Below, one piece after another: positions 52,171 to 60,769 of a stretch of DNA of 64,000 nt. The notes beneath the pieces were generated by a model, which had not been told where the DNA came from, did no database searches, and worked only from the letters and a program-made list of their open reading frames with translations. Source of the stretch: Megalopta genalis. Its lineage: Eukaryota > Arthropoda > Insecta > Hymenoptera > Halictidae. Position 1 is the first letter of the stretch. Every line of letters begins with the position of its first letter. The stretch is taken from assembly GCF_051020955.1 (NCBI RefSeq), contig NC_135013.1:33371302-33435301 (forward strand). Reading direction: 5' to 3'. A program made the position numbers and the translations under genes.

Positions 52171-52509
52171 CCTCGACGACTCTGAAGCCCACCATCGAAC
52201 TGGCGTCCGGGAAGACTGAATCGGGCGACGCACGGTCCGAGCACCCTGTGTCCCGGGTCTCCAAGCCGGCTGCCGCGCCACCGCCCCGGAGAGGATCTCG
52301 AGGTGTCCCCGGACTCGGGATGCCTAGCAGATACTCGCTTTTCACTTTGACCATGGGGCAGCCCGGCGAGCCCGGCATGTTAGCCTCCGGCGACAGGGTC
52401 GAGGTGTCGGCCATGCTCTCTCCTGGAGCAGGAAAGTTTATGGGTGAAGGAGCGTCCGCCGGCTGGATCCCGAGCGGCGAGCCTGCTGATCCGAGGGATA
52501 CCGGGGAGT
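26706..52509 (-). CDS. Hr4: Nuclear hormone receptor 4 (GCNF/NR6-like orphan receptor)
   Basis: Orphan nuclear receptor of the NR6 (GCNF) group; in Drosophila an ecdysone-response transcription repressor controlling developmental timing and growth. Nine coding exons join in phase. With the tentative 5' exon at 59274-59550 the model is 1126 residues; the numbering here uses it. The N-terminal part holds two glutamine tracts and Ser/Gly/Pro-rich disorder. The DNA-binding domain is intact: zinc-finger cysteines 653, 656, 670, 673 and 689, 695, 705, 708, P-box CEGCKG. It is followed by the extension VREDRMPGGRNSGAVYNLYK and VKYKKHKK. The ligand-binding domain spans 861-1126 (VVHLRQRLDNAVSSS... 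to MFYVPFLLNSAIQR). The two domains are separated by a 10.5-kb intron full of mobile elements. The true first exon is uncertain: the 52509 exon has no ATG before MADTST and begins at a good acceptor. Identification rests on the family-typical DNA-binding and ligand-binding sequences. Confidence 0.95.
27067..27194 (-). CDS. Hr4: Hr4 coding exon, ligand-binding domain 4
   Basis: 128 nt: ARGGTMELEQIQERYMSCLR onward to QPTRFHDLLVRLPE. Acceptor TCTCTTAG; donor GTAAGT in phase 0. Reading on through the donor gives a low-complexity Asn run and then a stop, so splicing to the final exon is preferred. Confidence 0.93.
28017..28408. mobile_element. CAGTAATGTCTCCC-family foldback MITE, copy 2 (degenerate)
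   Basis: Left end tacacagtaaattctcctta and right end cgtcgattagggaggattta are inverted partners of the family ends. It ends about 17 bp from the 5' splice site of the Hr4 exon at 28427-28619. Confidence 0.7.
28427..28619 (-). CDS. Hr4: Hr4 coding exon, ligand-binding domain 3
   Basis: 193 nt: VSNNMYTLQTCLTSMMGRPI, MDQLRQDVGLMVEKITYVTL, LRMEEYVCLKVITMLSQ. Leaves in phase 1 at GTAAGT. A foldback MITE ends about 17 bp past the donor. Confidence 0.95.
29599..30543. repeat. 135-bp tandem array (about 7 units)
   Basis: The landmark ctaccgaagatc recurs at 29599 (variant), 29734, 29869, 30004, 30139, 30274 and 30409, exactly 135 bp apart. From 29869 two unit types alternate (aaaaccatcg versus agaatcgtcg), giving a 270-bp higher-order period. 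Each unit carries about 83 bp of one end of the TTAA|CCCTTTGCACTCGA MITE and about 52 bp of flanking sequence. Confidence 0.95.
29647..31861. mobile_element. TTAA-type MITE (CCCTTTGCACTCGA family), internally amplified copy
   Basis: Outermost ends are TTAATCCTTTGCACTCGAAG at 29647 and cgagtgcaaagggttaa ending at 31861, both at TTAA. The copy is in the opposite orientation to those at 37.0, 39.2 and 54.5 kb. Both termini are embedded in tandem arrays, so the original element was far shorter. TTAA targets point to the piggyBac superfamily (inference). Confidence 0.75.
30474..30830. repeat. ~178-bp direct duplication (MITE interior)
   Basis: The block starting gaagccattttaattgaaaa at about 30474 recurs at about 30652 (ggaagccatcttaattgaaa), including attcttctgacttatagtat and tgacaaagtgcattttatgc. 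It lies between the 135-bp and 196-bp arrays. Confidence 0.85.
30790..31975. repeat. 196-bp tandem array (about 6 units)
   Basis: The landmark gcgacgtaag (or gcgatgtaag) recurs at 30828, 31024, 31220, 31416, 31612 and 31808, exactly 196 bp apart. Each unit contains the other end of the same MITE (cgcacgagtgcaaagggtta) plus about 120 bp beyond it. Units are nearly identical, so amplification is recent or homogenised. A repeated 73-codon open frame is a by-product. Confidence 0.96.
32141..32404 (-). CDS. Hr4: Hr4 coding exon, ligand-binding domain 2
   Basis: 264 nt (88 codons): NLDELLDHKSDLSEKLCQIG, LVQWTKRLPFYLELPVEVHT, LLTHKWHELLVLTTSAYQAM, ending ADFMQE. Contains the receptor signature helices 3-5. 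Phase 0 on both sides; donor GTAATT. The 196-bp satellite ends about 170 bp beyond this donor. Confidence 0.96.
32560..33195. mobile_element. TTAA-type MITE (CCCTTTGCACTCGA family) with AT-rich expansion
   Basis: Starts ttaacactttgcggtcgaag and ends ccactcgagtgcaaagggtt aa. The interior 32730-33150 is an AT-only array of near-repeats (motif atatttattagattatatat) with a period of roughly 60 bp. Confidence 0.75.
33789..33923 (-). CDS. Hr4: Hr4 coding exon, ligand-binding domain 1
   Basis: 135 nt (45 codons), phase 0 on both sides: VVHLRQRLDNAVSSSRDRAF and onward to LIDCDEFQDIATLR. Acceptor TGTTCAAG, donor GTACGT. Confidence 0.93.
34075..34370. repeat. AT-rich minisatellite
   Basis: Repeats of ataataaatatagtgaacat and atataatctaataaat, in an Hr4 intron. 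Confidence 0.9.
35340..35975. repeat. GA microsatellite with embedded 16-bp minisatellite
   Basis: (GA)n runs alternate with aatctaagcaagagag units. Between about 35410 and 35600 the 16-bp unit repeats in an uninterrupted series. The strand is almost entirely purine apart from the tct/c of each unit. Confidence 0.95.
36591..36971. mobile_element. CAGTAATGTCTCCC-family foldback MITE, copy 3
   Basis: Left end tacagtaatgtctccctaac, inverted right end gaattagggagacattcctg. Inside are the family motifs cgctcagattgcgcacgaaa and gaggagacacgattgttcga. Confidence 0.85.
37039..37292. mobile_element. TTAA-type MITE, CCCTTTGCACTCGA family
   Basis: TTAACCCTTTGCACTCGAGT at the left and ttcgagtgcaaagggttaa at the right, with TTAA on both sides. 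The interior is shared with the 39.2 and 54.5 kb copies (tatcacgtttcaaaatgatt). Non-coding. Confidence 0.88.
38621..38898. repeat. 278-bp dispersed duplicate, copy A
   Basis: Near identical to 41786-42062 (differences: gtggcgg/gtagcgg, one deleted C, and few others). It ends where a TTAA MITE is inserted. No inverted ends, no open frame I recognise. Confidence 0.93.
38897..39224. mobile_element. TTAA-type MITE, CACTATGCCGTCCG ends
   Basis: TTAACACTATGCCGTCCG at the left pairs with cggacggcatagcgttaa at the right, flanked by TTAA on both sides. PiggyBac-like target; a different family from its neighbour. Confidence 0.87.
39228..39467. mobile_element. TTAA-type MITE, CCCTTTGCACTCGA family
   Basis: Left end TTAACCCTTTGCACTCGACT; right end ggcttcgagtgcaaagggtt followed by ag (TTAG instead of TTAA). 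It begins 4 bp after the previous MITE ends, so the two are nested or adjacent insertions. Confidence 0.87.
40183..40402. mobile_element. TTAA-type MITE, CACTAAACC ends
   Basis: TTAACACTAAAAAAAACCC at the left, ggtaggtttagtgttaa at the right, with TTAA at both edges. 220 bp, non-coding. It is a third TTAA family within 1.5 kb. Confidence 0.8.
40885..41080. mobile_element. Degenerate CAGTAATGTCTCCC-family fragment
   Basis: Contains ggacaattcgggaagaggag, acacgattatccgagcc and an inverted ttcccaaattgtcctttttt, but the terminal sequences are lost. Confidence 0.55.
41786..42062. repeat. 278-bp dispersed duplicate, copy B
   Basis: Direct-orientation partner of 38621-38898, about 3.17 kb away in the same Hr4 intron. 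It continues into cattcatttacgatcg-type sequence not shared with copy A. Confidence 0.93.
42221..42452. mobile_element. CAGTAATGTCTCCC-family foldback MITE, copy 4
   Basis: Left end tacaataatgtctctctaat, inverted right end gtcaattagagagacaaaac followed by tgta. Short internal spacer. Confidence 0.82.
42453..44418. other. Hr4 intron without supported exon
   Basis: Holds a (TC)n run at 42981-43020 and GC-rich sequence around 43.1-43.5 kb. A short open frame near 42.56-42.77 kb was considered and rejected as an exon, because the exons on both sides (44419 and 33923) already join in phase 0. Confidence 0.6.
42981..43020. repeat. (TC)n microsatellite
   Basis: About 19 TC dinucleotides. Confidence 0.95.
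44419..44772 (-). CDS. Hr4: Hr4 coding exon, hinge
   Basis: 354 nt (118 codons), phase 0 on both sides. Starts VKYKKHKKSNKTSGVGGSMG, then Gly-rich, a run of Ala, His/Gln-rich and Ser/Pro/His-rich parts, ending LTNPSE at GTAAGT. The basic start completes the DNA-binding extension; the rest is a disordered hinge. Confidence 0.93.
44773..45568. other. Short Hr4 intron, nothing further seen
   Basis: AT-rich sequence between the hinge exon and the second zinc-finger exon. No repeat family or exon could be supported. Confidence 0.7.
45569..45779 (-). CDS. Hr4: Hr4 coding exon, second zinc finger
   Basis: 211 nt encoding CKGFFKRTVQNRRVYTCVAE through RNRCQYCRFKKCIEQGMVLQ to GGRNSGAVYNLYK. This is the second zinc finger and C-terminal extension of a GCNF-type receptor. 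Acceptor GCGCAG, donor GTACGT. Confidence 0.97.
45936..46412. repeat. 9-bp minisatellite (aatactaaa units), ~50 copies
   Basis: Units of nine (aatactaaa, aatattaaa, aatactgaa, aatagtaga) over about 475 bp, in the intron between the two zinc-finger exons. Because the period is a multiple of three, long open frames exist on both strands (Lys/Asn/Thr on plus, Phe/Leu/Ile/Val on minus); they are treated as artefacts. Confidence 0.95.
46990..47330. repeat. AT-rich imperfect inverted repeat
   Basis: TAATA/ATTAT-type low-complexity arms flank a core in which gtttataaaaatgtttataa and ttctataaacatttttataa are inverted. It may be a decayed foldback element; no clear target duplication. Confidence 0.5.
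48660..49252. repeat. Three-copy tandem repeat (174-210 bp units)
   Basis: cagattaggctagcctag recurs at 48841, 49051 and 49225. Each copy also contains aactataaaataaagtaaaa and caacactggtctcttttata (third copy diverged). It lies just before the (GAA)n tract and the first zinc-finger exon. Confidence 0.92.
49300..49438. repeat. (GAA)n purine tract beside Hr4 splice donor
   Basis: About 140 bp of pure purine (gaa, gaag, aaag) on the plus strand. On the Hr4 transcript it is a UUC/CUU-rich polypyrimidine run that begins about 20 nt after the 5' splice site of the first zinc-finger exon. Confidence 0.97.
49461..50007 (-). CDS. Hr4: Hr4 coding exon, first zinc finger
   Basis: 547 nt, entering in phase 1 and leaving in phase 2. 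It encodes a Pro/Ala-rich segment (ETMKPPAQRPAPAPPRPPPT) and ends with ICMICEDKATGLHYGIITCE, the first zinc finger. Donor GTGAGT. A 140-bp (GAA)n tract starts about 20 bp beyond the donor. Confidence 0.95.
50565..51192. mobile_element. Three head-to-tail CAGTAATGTCTCCC-family MITEs
   Basis: Copies at 50584-50779, 50799-50986 and 50986-51192, each with inverted arms (caattgacgttcagattgtg type) around a hairpin loop. The first two are each preceded by the same host-like segment taccttcgaaatcgaaat, so a unit of MITE plus flank was duplicated. They fill the Hr4 intron between the polyglutamine exon and the first zinc-finger exon. Confidence 0.88.
51319..52509 (-). CDS. Hr4: Hr4 coding exon with polyglutamine tracts
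   Basis: 1191 nt. The acceptor TTATTTCTCAG precedes ACTCCCCG. Encodes DSPVSLGSAGSPLG, then GESMADTSTLSPEANMPGSP, VKVKSEYLLGIPSPGTPRDP, a Gln/His tract of about 69 codons (51963-52170), a Ser/Gly-rich part, and a second Gln tract of about 22 codons (51588-51655). Leaves in phase 1 at donor GTAAGC after TVSM. The frame is also open for about 60 nt upstream of the acceptor but without an ATG. Confidence 0.85.
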
Positions 52510-52804
52510 CTGAGAAATAAGGCGTTGATCTCACGTTTAGGACAGGACCGACGCTACATTCGCGACGTGATTAACTTCGGTGTGTGCGTGCGGTAGCCAC
52601 GGCCACGTTCTCGGGCTGTTCAGCTTTCGGACAGGCCGCACAGCCGCGTTCCGGTTACCCGGGAATGAGGATGATCGTGGATCCGGCGATGATCGTGGCG
52701 GCCCGCTGCTCGACTATGCGGACGATGACTGAGCGGATTTTCCGCGCGGGACGGACACGCCGGGACAGCGACGACCGCGCGGGAAAAGTGATCGAGCCGG
52801 ACGG

Positions 52805-52985
52805 AGCGATTCGCGAGCGATCTGCGAGCGTCTTTGCGAACGATTCGCGGGCGATTTTCGAGCGCCTTTGTGAGCGATTCGCGAACGATTTTCGAGCGAT
52901 TTTCGAGCGCCTTTGCGAGCGATCTGCAAGCGTCTTTGCGAGCGCCTTAGCGAGCGATTCGCGAGCGATTTACGAGCGCCTTTGG
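52805..52985. repeat. GC-rich minisatellite (gcgagcgattc units)
   Basis: Degenerate repeats of gagcgcctttgcgagcgatt and cgcgagcgattttc, a few hundred bases upstream of the polyglutamine exon. Confidence 0.85.
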
Positions 52986-54091
52986 GAGCCACGCGGATAT
53001 GGGTGTCGCCGGGAGAAAGTTAAGAGGCGTCGCGTGTTTCCGCGATTAAGAATCGGGAAATGTTGGCGGCGTTTTCGGCGACGGGCGATTTTTTCGGCCG
53101 GGCGCGATGGTGGAAAACTTTGCGGCGATGGCTAAAAAACCGGTAGATTGCCTCGGGTTTTTAATCGAGTTACGTCGGGTTTTGTCTACGAGGCCAGAAG
53201 GCGAAGACGTGAATTAAAAAAAATTCTATTTTCCTCTATCGTACGAGCGCACGATATTCCTTCGAGCCCGCGATGCATCGTCTGGCTGATATCGAGCCGA
53301 CTCGGCGATCGTTTCGAACGGGAAAGTAACGAGTTACGAACGATACCGAACGGACGGCTCGCCATAACAAATCGGCCCTACCTATCCCAGTTTGTTCTAA
53401 CGGCGACGAACAGGTTATTTGCATTCCGTTCGCGATGCGGTTGTGCGCGCCGCGGCAAACGCATTGTCCGTCCGGATTCGCGGTTGCGCAACCGCGTGTT
53501 CGCAGAGCGCGCATTAATAACAATTAACTCCCGCGCGATCTTACGAAAGTAAAATCCCCGGAACGAAAATCGCTCGTCCCGTACGTACGTTGCCATCCAT
53601 CCGCGCCGCGGATGGATGACTGAAACCGTCCGGTTCAATGATCGCGTAACCGTCTTGCGCCGCCGATGCGTTCCCGTTAATGGGCTTGGTCCCCGACGGC
53701 CGGTTTCAGCCGTTGTGAAAATGTTATTAATCATCGCGCGCCGGTGGTCTATCACAATGATTAATGACATTTATCGCGGGCCGATGCCAATCCGGTGTTT
53801 TATTACGTTGACAGCCGGATTTCGAAAGAAGCGACCCCGCGTTTTTGCCGATCGCCGTTGCCGCGGGATCGAACCGGCCGCAACAATTCGACGATCTTTT
53901 CACTTGCGACACGCGTTACATCGATTTTTTCCCTGCATTGTTGTCGCAGATCAGGGGTGGCCGAGCGTCGACCGCGAATTTCTAGTCGCCCGGTTGATTG
54001 ATATTGTGCATGTTTATTTGAAAATTTTTGACATATTCGTGGCTCTACATTGTTTATTTTTATGCGATCGTTTAAGCGAGATCATTTAAGC

Positions 54092-54313
54092 CAGGGGTGT
54101 CAAACTCAAAAGCTAACTTGGGCCATAATAATAAATAAACAACGCTTAACTTTAGGTGGGCCGCAAAAAAGAAAATCGATGTTCATAGAAACAAATATTT
54201 TTATTTTGACTAGTACATTGTAATAAACGCATATATAAAGTTAAATTATTGTTTACGTCCTGATACTTGACATCAAAAATGTTCATCGCGGGCCGCGAGT
54301 TTGACACCCCTGA
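54092..54313. mobile_element. hAT-type MITE, 222 bp
   Basis: Perfect 16-bp inverted ends CAGGGGTGTCAAACTC / gagtttgacacccctg. They are flanked by an 8-bp target duplication with one mismatch (atttaagc at 54084-54091, attcaagc at 54314-54321). Ends and 8-bp target are diagnostic of the hAT superfamily. No transposase. Confidence 0.92.
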
Positions 54314-54543
54314 TTCAAGCGATCATTTTTACGATCGCTTAACACACGCGACGTTGACAGACCGCCGTCTACGATTTAACCAGTTAATTGTGGCGATCTC
54401 TTTGCAAAGCGCCCACCAGCGTGTGTCGCGATAAACAAGCGATGACGAGTTAGTTCTCAGGAAGCTATGAATTCAACTCGAATTATTTATAATTTCCATT
54501 TGTTTGTTTCATTTCGTCTTGACTTCTAAATATTTTAAACATA

Positions 54544-54789
54544 TCAACCCTTTGCACTAGAGTGGCGACTCTGGGGCACCATTAGAATTTGTCACGTTTT
54601 AAAATCATTTTTACATTAGCAAAAAAAGTCTAGATTTAAAAAGATAGTTAAGAGCGTAACCGTTGCGTGAGTCACAAGAGTCAATTTCATATGCGCAAGA
54701 TGCACTTTTTCATGTGAAATAAGAATACTATAAGTCAGAGAAATTATTTTAGATTTACCGTTGAAATAGCTTCGAGTGCAAAGGGTTAA
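54544..54789. mobile_element. TTAA-type MITE, CCCTTTGCACTCGA family
   Basis: Left end tcaaccctttgcactagagt (TTAA mutated to TCAA), right end gcttcgagtgcaaagggtta a. The interior matches the 37.0 and 39.2 kb copies. Confidence 0.85.
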
Positions 54790-56740
54790 AATTCACGAAT
54801 ATAATTTAGTTTTCGCCAAGAATCACGATTTAAACATCAAATTGTAGCAAAATTTTACGAATGACTGATATAATCGTCATGACACAAAGTTCTTCCGCAT
54901 CTCCATGACGGATATGCTCGTCAAACACGCTTAACTGGTTAAAAAAAAAACAAGTCGCCCGCAGCGCCGATCAAAAGTTCGACCCTCCGTGTCATAGGTC
55001 AAGTCCAAAGCCCCGAGCCGTCGGGACGAATCTAAATTAGAGAATTCGATGGAAACGAGAGTCATGCGGCAATATTTCTGTCAAAAGTGTTCCGCAAGAG
55101 AAAGGAAACGCGAAAGAAGCGCACGTTTATTCACGGTCCTTTTTGCCGCGTGCTTCGCGCGTTCGCGTTCTCCCCATGGATCGGGCATCGAATATTCTTC
55201 TTTCAAATTCGATGCAGTTTCTCCCACATTTTTATCTGTAATCCGATCGCGTAGTTTTTACAAGGCTGCATAAAAATGATCTCCTCGAGAATTATTACGT
55301 TCCACCATAAACTGTCAATGACAAAATGAAAAGGAATAAAATCGTCGAGCGTCGTCGGTGCGTCGTCGATCGGCTCGCGCGATCCGAATGAAAAACGAAT
55401 GAAAAACCATGGTCGCCGTTCGTTTCGAACTAAACCCGAGCTCCCGTTTAAACCGTTAACCCGTCACGGGGACAAATACCGTCTAAAATTCGCGCGAATC
55501 GAGCGCGTTGATCGAGTTACCGGCGAAAGTTGCGCTCGCGAAAACGCGCCGCTCGAACGAACCGGCTCGCGATTAAACCTGGCGTCGAACGCAACGCGAT
55601 CGAATTAAAAAATCCGCCGCCTTCGGTTGTTTGGTTCGAGCTTTCAACGGCCACGGAAACAAGCGGAACAAGCCGATGCAGGAACGGAAGGTGTCGAGGG
55701 ACAAGGAAATTCGCGCGATCGAATTCGATTCGAGCGGCGTTTCGACCGAGCCCGAAGGCAACTTTGGAATCGGTTTACGGCCCTGCCGCGATAAAAGGCG
55801 ATAAACCGACATGATCCTGATCGAAGTTAACTGGTCCGGGACCAGTCTGCGAAGTTCCGGCGGCCAGTTTTCTCAGGACGGTTCGCGGGAACGCGGCGGC
55901 GGCCGCGTGTCGTATTGCTCGAAGATTGTTCGGACGTGGATTCGGCTTCGGCGTGTTCCCTCGGCTTGTAACGCGCGCGGATCTGCCGATGAGAGTTTCT
56001 GAATAGCACGTGCACGTCCCAGGAACATGTCCAAGCACTGAGACACCGAGAGCAATTTACGCGGCCGACGCGAAAGCGTAATACTCGCGGCGCGGCGCGG
56101 CGCGACGCGGCGGCCGGATCGTGGAAAAGGATGTGGGACCACGGCTGCCCGTGTAGGTCAAGGAAGGAATGCAGTTGACAAGGCCGAGTTGTGATTGTAG
56201 GTACCTAGGTTCCAGTTTCCAAGCTCTATTAATAGCATGATCGCCGTGAATATCGGTTCCCGCGGATTATTCGATTACCGTTGCTCTTCTTCTCGCATCC
56301 GCCGCGGATGATCAACGGGACACCGTCGAGCCCCCGATTAACAGGCTGCTCGAGCTTCCGATTTTTAACGGACGCGTTTTCGTCGCGTTCTACGATCTTT
56401 TTTGACGCTAGGGTGATAAACACTAGGGCGACCTTTTCGAAGATTACGATGAAATATAAATATTCCGAACTGTACTTTGGATTTGGCTGGATCATAGTTT
56501 TTGGTCGTTATGACCACGGTTTTCTGCCTTATTTGTTTGCCTCGATTTATATGAGAATCTGCTGGCATTCTTTTTGTTATTAAGATTATTTAATATTATA
56601 TTTTTGAGTCTCATTCTTTCATTTTTTCATTTCAGCTTCGGAAAGCTGAGAACAATATGGTTTTTACAACGTTTTATGTTCTTTCTTTCGTCGCATCGTT
56701 TTTTAATAAATTATTTAACCGTGTTGTGGGAAAAATTATA
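54790..56740. other. Hr4 upstream intron, nothing supported
   Basis: GC-rich unique-looking sequence. Several overlapping open frames on both strands are explained by CpG-rich composition lacking stops. No splice-compatible exon recognised. Confidence 0.5.
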
Positions 56741-57205
56741 AGGGAAAGTTCTTAATATAAACAAATTTCAAAGTACCGTAATATCAAAACTGAAAAGTCG
56801 ATCGTTAATTGATAACACCGAAATCAATTGAAATTGATCAACGAAATGAATTTTATCCGACAAGAAGCAACTAGATTGAGATATAAATTAGTACGATAAC
56901 TGAGAAAAATTGCTGACAAATAAATTAACGCATTGGAAAATTTCTTACGGAAGAACATTTACTTGTGAAAGAAATGATAAGGGAAAGTTCTTAATGTAAA
57001 CAAATTTCAAAGTACCGTAATATCAAAACTGAAAAGTCGATCGTTAATTGATAACACCGAAATCAATTGAAATTGATCAACGAAAGGAATTTTATCCGAC
57101 GAGAAGCGAATAGATTCAGATATAAATTAGTACGATAACTGAGAAAAATTGCTGACAAATAAATGAACGCATTGAAAAATTTCTTACGGAAGAACATTTG
57201 CGATT
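56741..57205. repeat. 239-bp direct tandem duplication
   Basis: agggaaagttcttaat at 56741 recurs at 56980, followed by about 220 bp of nearly identical sequence (caaagtaccgtaatatcaaa, ataacaccgaaatcaattga, ttcttacggaagaacattt). Confidence 0.93.
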
Positions 57206-58595
57206 CGAGCGTCGCGCGAGTCAAAGATTCCCAAAACGAAGCGTCGTGACGCGCCGAAAAAATCGTATCGATCGATAAACCGCGAAAACCCACTGCGAAG
57301 ATCAATTCCACCGCGAAAAATCCCGGTCAATTCTTTATCAGAAAGTCGTATTTTCATAAAGATTGTCTGTCGACCTCGCGTAAATATCCGCGGTCTGTGG
57401 ATCGTGGAAGTTCATTCATCGATCGGCGATCAAGCAGCGATGTCAGCGGCGGATAACGAGTCGCGTGACCAACGGGATGATTGCGATGACGATTAATAAG
57501 CCGATCGTGTGGATGATTGCTTGTTTTTATCGCGACGTCTTGGATCGCGACAGTCGATGGAATTTTGCGACGAGTTTAAACGGCGCGTTCGAGGAACGAT
57601 TGCGCTGTTTCCTCGTTACTAAGTTCGTTCCTTCTTCGTTTCGCGAGCTCTTTGCGCTCTTTAATCTTTCGATTTTTTGTATTCTATGTTAATTGTATTT
57701 TGTTTCTCATTTTACCGGAATGTTCTTTGATCATTCGATGCACCGAAGTACTCCGTGAAAGATAAAATATTCCGAGAAATATTGCAAGAAATATTGCAAG
57801 AAATATTCCATATAAATGTCTATAAATTGAGAGATAGTATCTTTTGGTAATTATTCTATTTAATTTAAGCAAACAGTGACGCACGAAAAATACAATAGAA
57901 AAAGACAGCAAAGCAGAATAAAATAATCCTCGTAATCGCGTGCGCCGAAGTCGTGAAATCGTGTTCGTTATAAAATAATTCCGTATCTTTATCCGTATCC
58001 TAAATCCTGTAATCGTGATCGCGATCGTAAATTGCGTGTCGAGGTTCATCGCGTTCTGCCCCCTCTCCGCTCGCGCCCTGCGAGCGCATCCTTTTATTAG
58101 TGCGCTGATCAATCGTTACGAATCTTCCTTCGAATTTGGCCCTTTCGTTCGACCAGCGCACAACGCTTGCCGATCGTCCTAGCATCGTCGCGATGTTTAG
58201 ATCGCGACGTTTAGATCACTATGCTCACGTATACACGCACACGCGTGTCTCGCGAGGTTAACGCACGCGAGTCCGCGAGCACCGATGGGTGCTGCAATTT
58301 TGGAAGTTATTAATCTTCGGCTCCTACAAATATTTCTATAAATATCGTAGTAATAGTTCGTATAATTATTCTCCAAAGTTTCAGTTCAAAGTCCGCGTTC
58401 CATTAAACATTTCAATACGAATTCCGACTCTTTCTAACAATCGAATACGATTAAAAAAATTAGCACAAGCCAAACGACTCATAAGTATGCTCAACTACCT
58501 GCGAATTACGCGAAATCTGTGCATTTATTTACACGGTAATCGAATTAATCGAAGCAACAGAATTACACGTATTCACACGTACCCACATTAGTCTA

Positions 58596-58801
58596 CAGGG
58601 TGTCTCAAAATTACGGTATTCCCGGAAAACGAGGGGTTCCTGAGATCATTCGAAGTAACCGCCACCTCTCATCGGTCAGCGTTTTTCGTTAATAACTGGT
58701 AAACAAAGCCGCAGATTGCATTTTCCCAAAGGAAAAAGTTACTTGGAATGACCTCAGCTACCCCACATTTCCGTATTGCGAGACATTTTTCGGACACCTT
58801 G
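58596..58801. mobile_element. MITE-like element, CAGGGTGTCTCA ends
   Basis: Left end cagggtgtctcaaaattacg; right end ttttcggacaccttg, an imperfect inverted partner, with TA on both sides. Related in its terminal 10 bp to the 4.76-kb element. Confidence 0.65.
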
Positions 58802-59273
58802 TATAACACGTTGAATGCCACGCCGGTTTTACAGAAATTGTCCGTGGCGCCACGATGAATTTTTTTTTTATGTGATACATATAATGTTGAAATATTATTT
58901 GTAATAGATAAGTTACAGTGTATAACCATGTTTGACATGTTAATTGCGACAGGGGCCACTGTTTGAATCGACGATGGTAATAATACAAAATTTTAGATAT
59001 CGACACATTTGTTTTAAATTATATATATATTTCTATCAATTTGGGCGCGCCGGTCACCGCCAAGTTAAGTGCCGGTCACCGGTGACCCGCGTGGCGTTCA
59101 ACGTGATAATATACAAGTCTTCGAGCAATCGTATCATCGATCGTTCGAGAATATTCGCTGCAAATCATCCGAGACAATTTTCAACGAATTCCACGAACAA
59201 TCTCACCCTCCCAGCAACATAATGTACCATCGTAAAATCATCGATAATCATCGATTGTTTAAAAATTATTTAC

Positions 59274-59550
59274 CGAACACAGAGGAGAACACGTTCTTCG
59301 TACCGCAGCAGCATAACCGATGATCGAACGATCTATAAGGATTGAGCGTCAGCCTCGAGCGGATGTACCGATGGAAATCGAGATAGTTCTGATAAGCGGA
59401 CACCGAGAAATTGTTGTACGGATGGTACAATAACGAGTACGGCGGCAAATTCGGCTGGAACGTCGTCAGATCCATGTTGAACGAGTGCCAGCTCTCCATC
59501 CACGGCAGCTTGTTCGCGGCGAACATGTTGTTCTTCAATGGGAAATTCAT
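59274..59550 (-). CDS. Candidate 5' coding exon, possibly Hr4 N-terminus
   Basis: An ATG-started frame (MNFPLKNNMFAANKLPWMES...) of 92 codons, rich in Tyr, Asn, Phe and Pro, ends at a GTAAAT donor in phase 1. The acceptor of the next clear exon (52509) needs exactly phase 1, giving ...VFSSVF-DSPVSL. The composition looks like a structured or low-bias coding region, unlike the GC-rich shadow frames around it. I do not recognise the protein segment, and other insects may use a different Hr4 N-terminus. It could also be an exon of another transcript. Confidence 0.45.
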
Positions 59551-60769
59551 CGTCGTAGGCCCTCGATATTACGTGTATCTCCTATATCGATCTAGAATTG
59601 TCGCTAATTTATCGCAAGATCGTCGTTAAGCTCGATTCTCTCGATTGTCTCAGGTTGTCGTTGCACTTTTGGTTCCCATCTCTATCATCTTGTACTTGTC
59701 GGTGAACAGACCGCTTAAAAAAATATGTCTCTCCTCGCACGAGTGACCGAACGGCAAAAATTCTCAAAAACTATTCATCTTCTTCCTCGTACTGTATCGG
59801 TTCATAGGATCCCGCTGCTCCGTGGCCGAAATCCCGAAACGAGACGTCGTCCGCTCGCGAAACAATTCGTCCGCGTTTCCGTCCTCTCCTCGACGCCGCG
59901 ATGTTCCCGTTCGCCGTGATCCGCGCCGCGACCGATCCCGAACAGCCGCGAAAAATCGAGCACCGTCCGCGCGAGCCGATCCATTCGCGTGCCGGTCGAG
60001 GCAAAACCGTTCCGATTCCCCAAGTTCGTCGACGCCACGCCGTCGTCGACGTGCCGCCGGTTAGCCGCCGAGTAGTACGAGTCCGTCACTGGTCAGACGC
60101 GGGCGAAACCACGCGAACGAGCGCCGTCGTCCATTTTACGGTGGAAACGAAACGCGCGGCAGAGCGAGTCGAGCAATCGATGATTCGTCCGTGGACTCTG
60201 TTCGTCGGTGTTTCGTTCAACGAGACGCGAAGCAAGCTGGTGTACAAGATCGGCGGAGGACCGAGCCGACGAATACGGTCGGCCGCGGCGTGTCGCAACA
60301 GGTCGCGCGCGGTCCGGCCGACACTCGCGAGCATAACGGGCCGATCGGCGCTGTGGCGAATCCGTGCCGCGAAATCTCTCGCGGATCCGATTAAACGGTA
60401 CGTGCGAGCGCGCGCGACGATCGACGCCGAGTGTTGTCACTGAACGCTCGTCCGGGAGCGGTGCTGCTGGTCGCGGGATCTTCCCATATTGTTGCATTCA
60501 TGAGGACCGGCTGGGCCTCCAGCCGGGAGCCACTGTCGTCACCGAGTGAATTGCGTCGTGCACGCGTCTCAAAGCGTGACGTTGTTCGCGTGGCGGTTGC
60601 CAGGGGGGCGGGTGGGTAGGGAGGGGGGGAGGGAGAAAGATCAATGATTCTCGGTGCTGGCGCTGCTCGATCCCGGAACCCGCGTCCCGCGAAAAAACTC
60701 ATTCATGCCTGCTCCGGCCCGAGTCGCCTAGGTGACGGGATTCACCGCGGCCCGGAGCTAGGAAGCTTC

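Noticed and set aside
51465..52281. Ala- and Ser-rich frames over the Hr4 polyglutamine exon
   Set aside because: Alternative frames of CAG repeats (GCA = Ala, AGC = Ser); the Gln frame carries the conserved receptor sequence.
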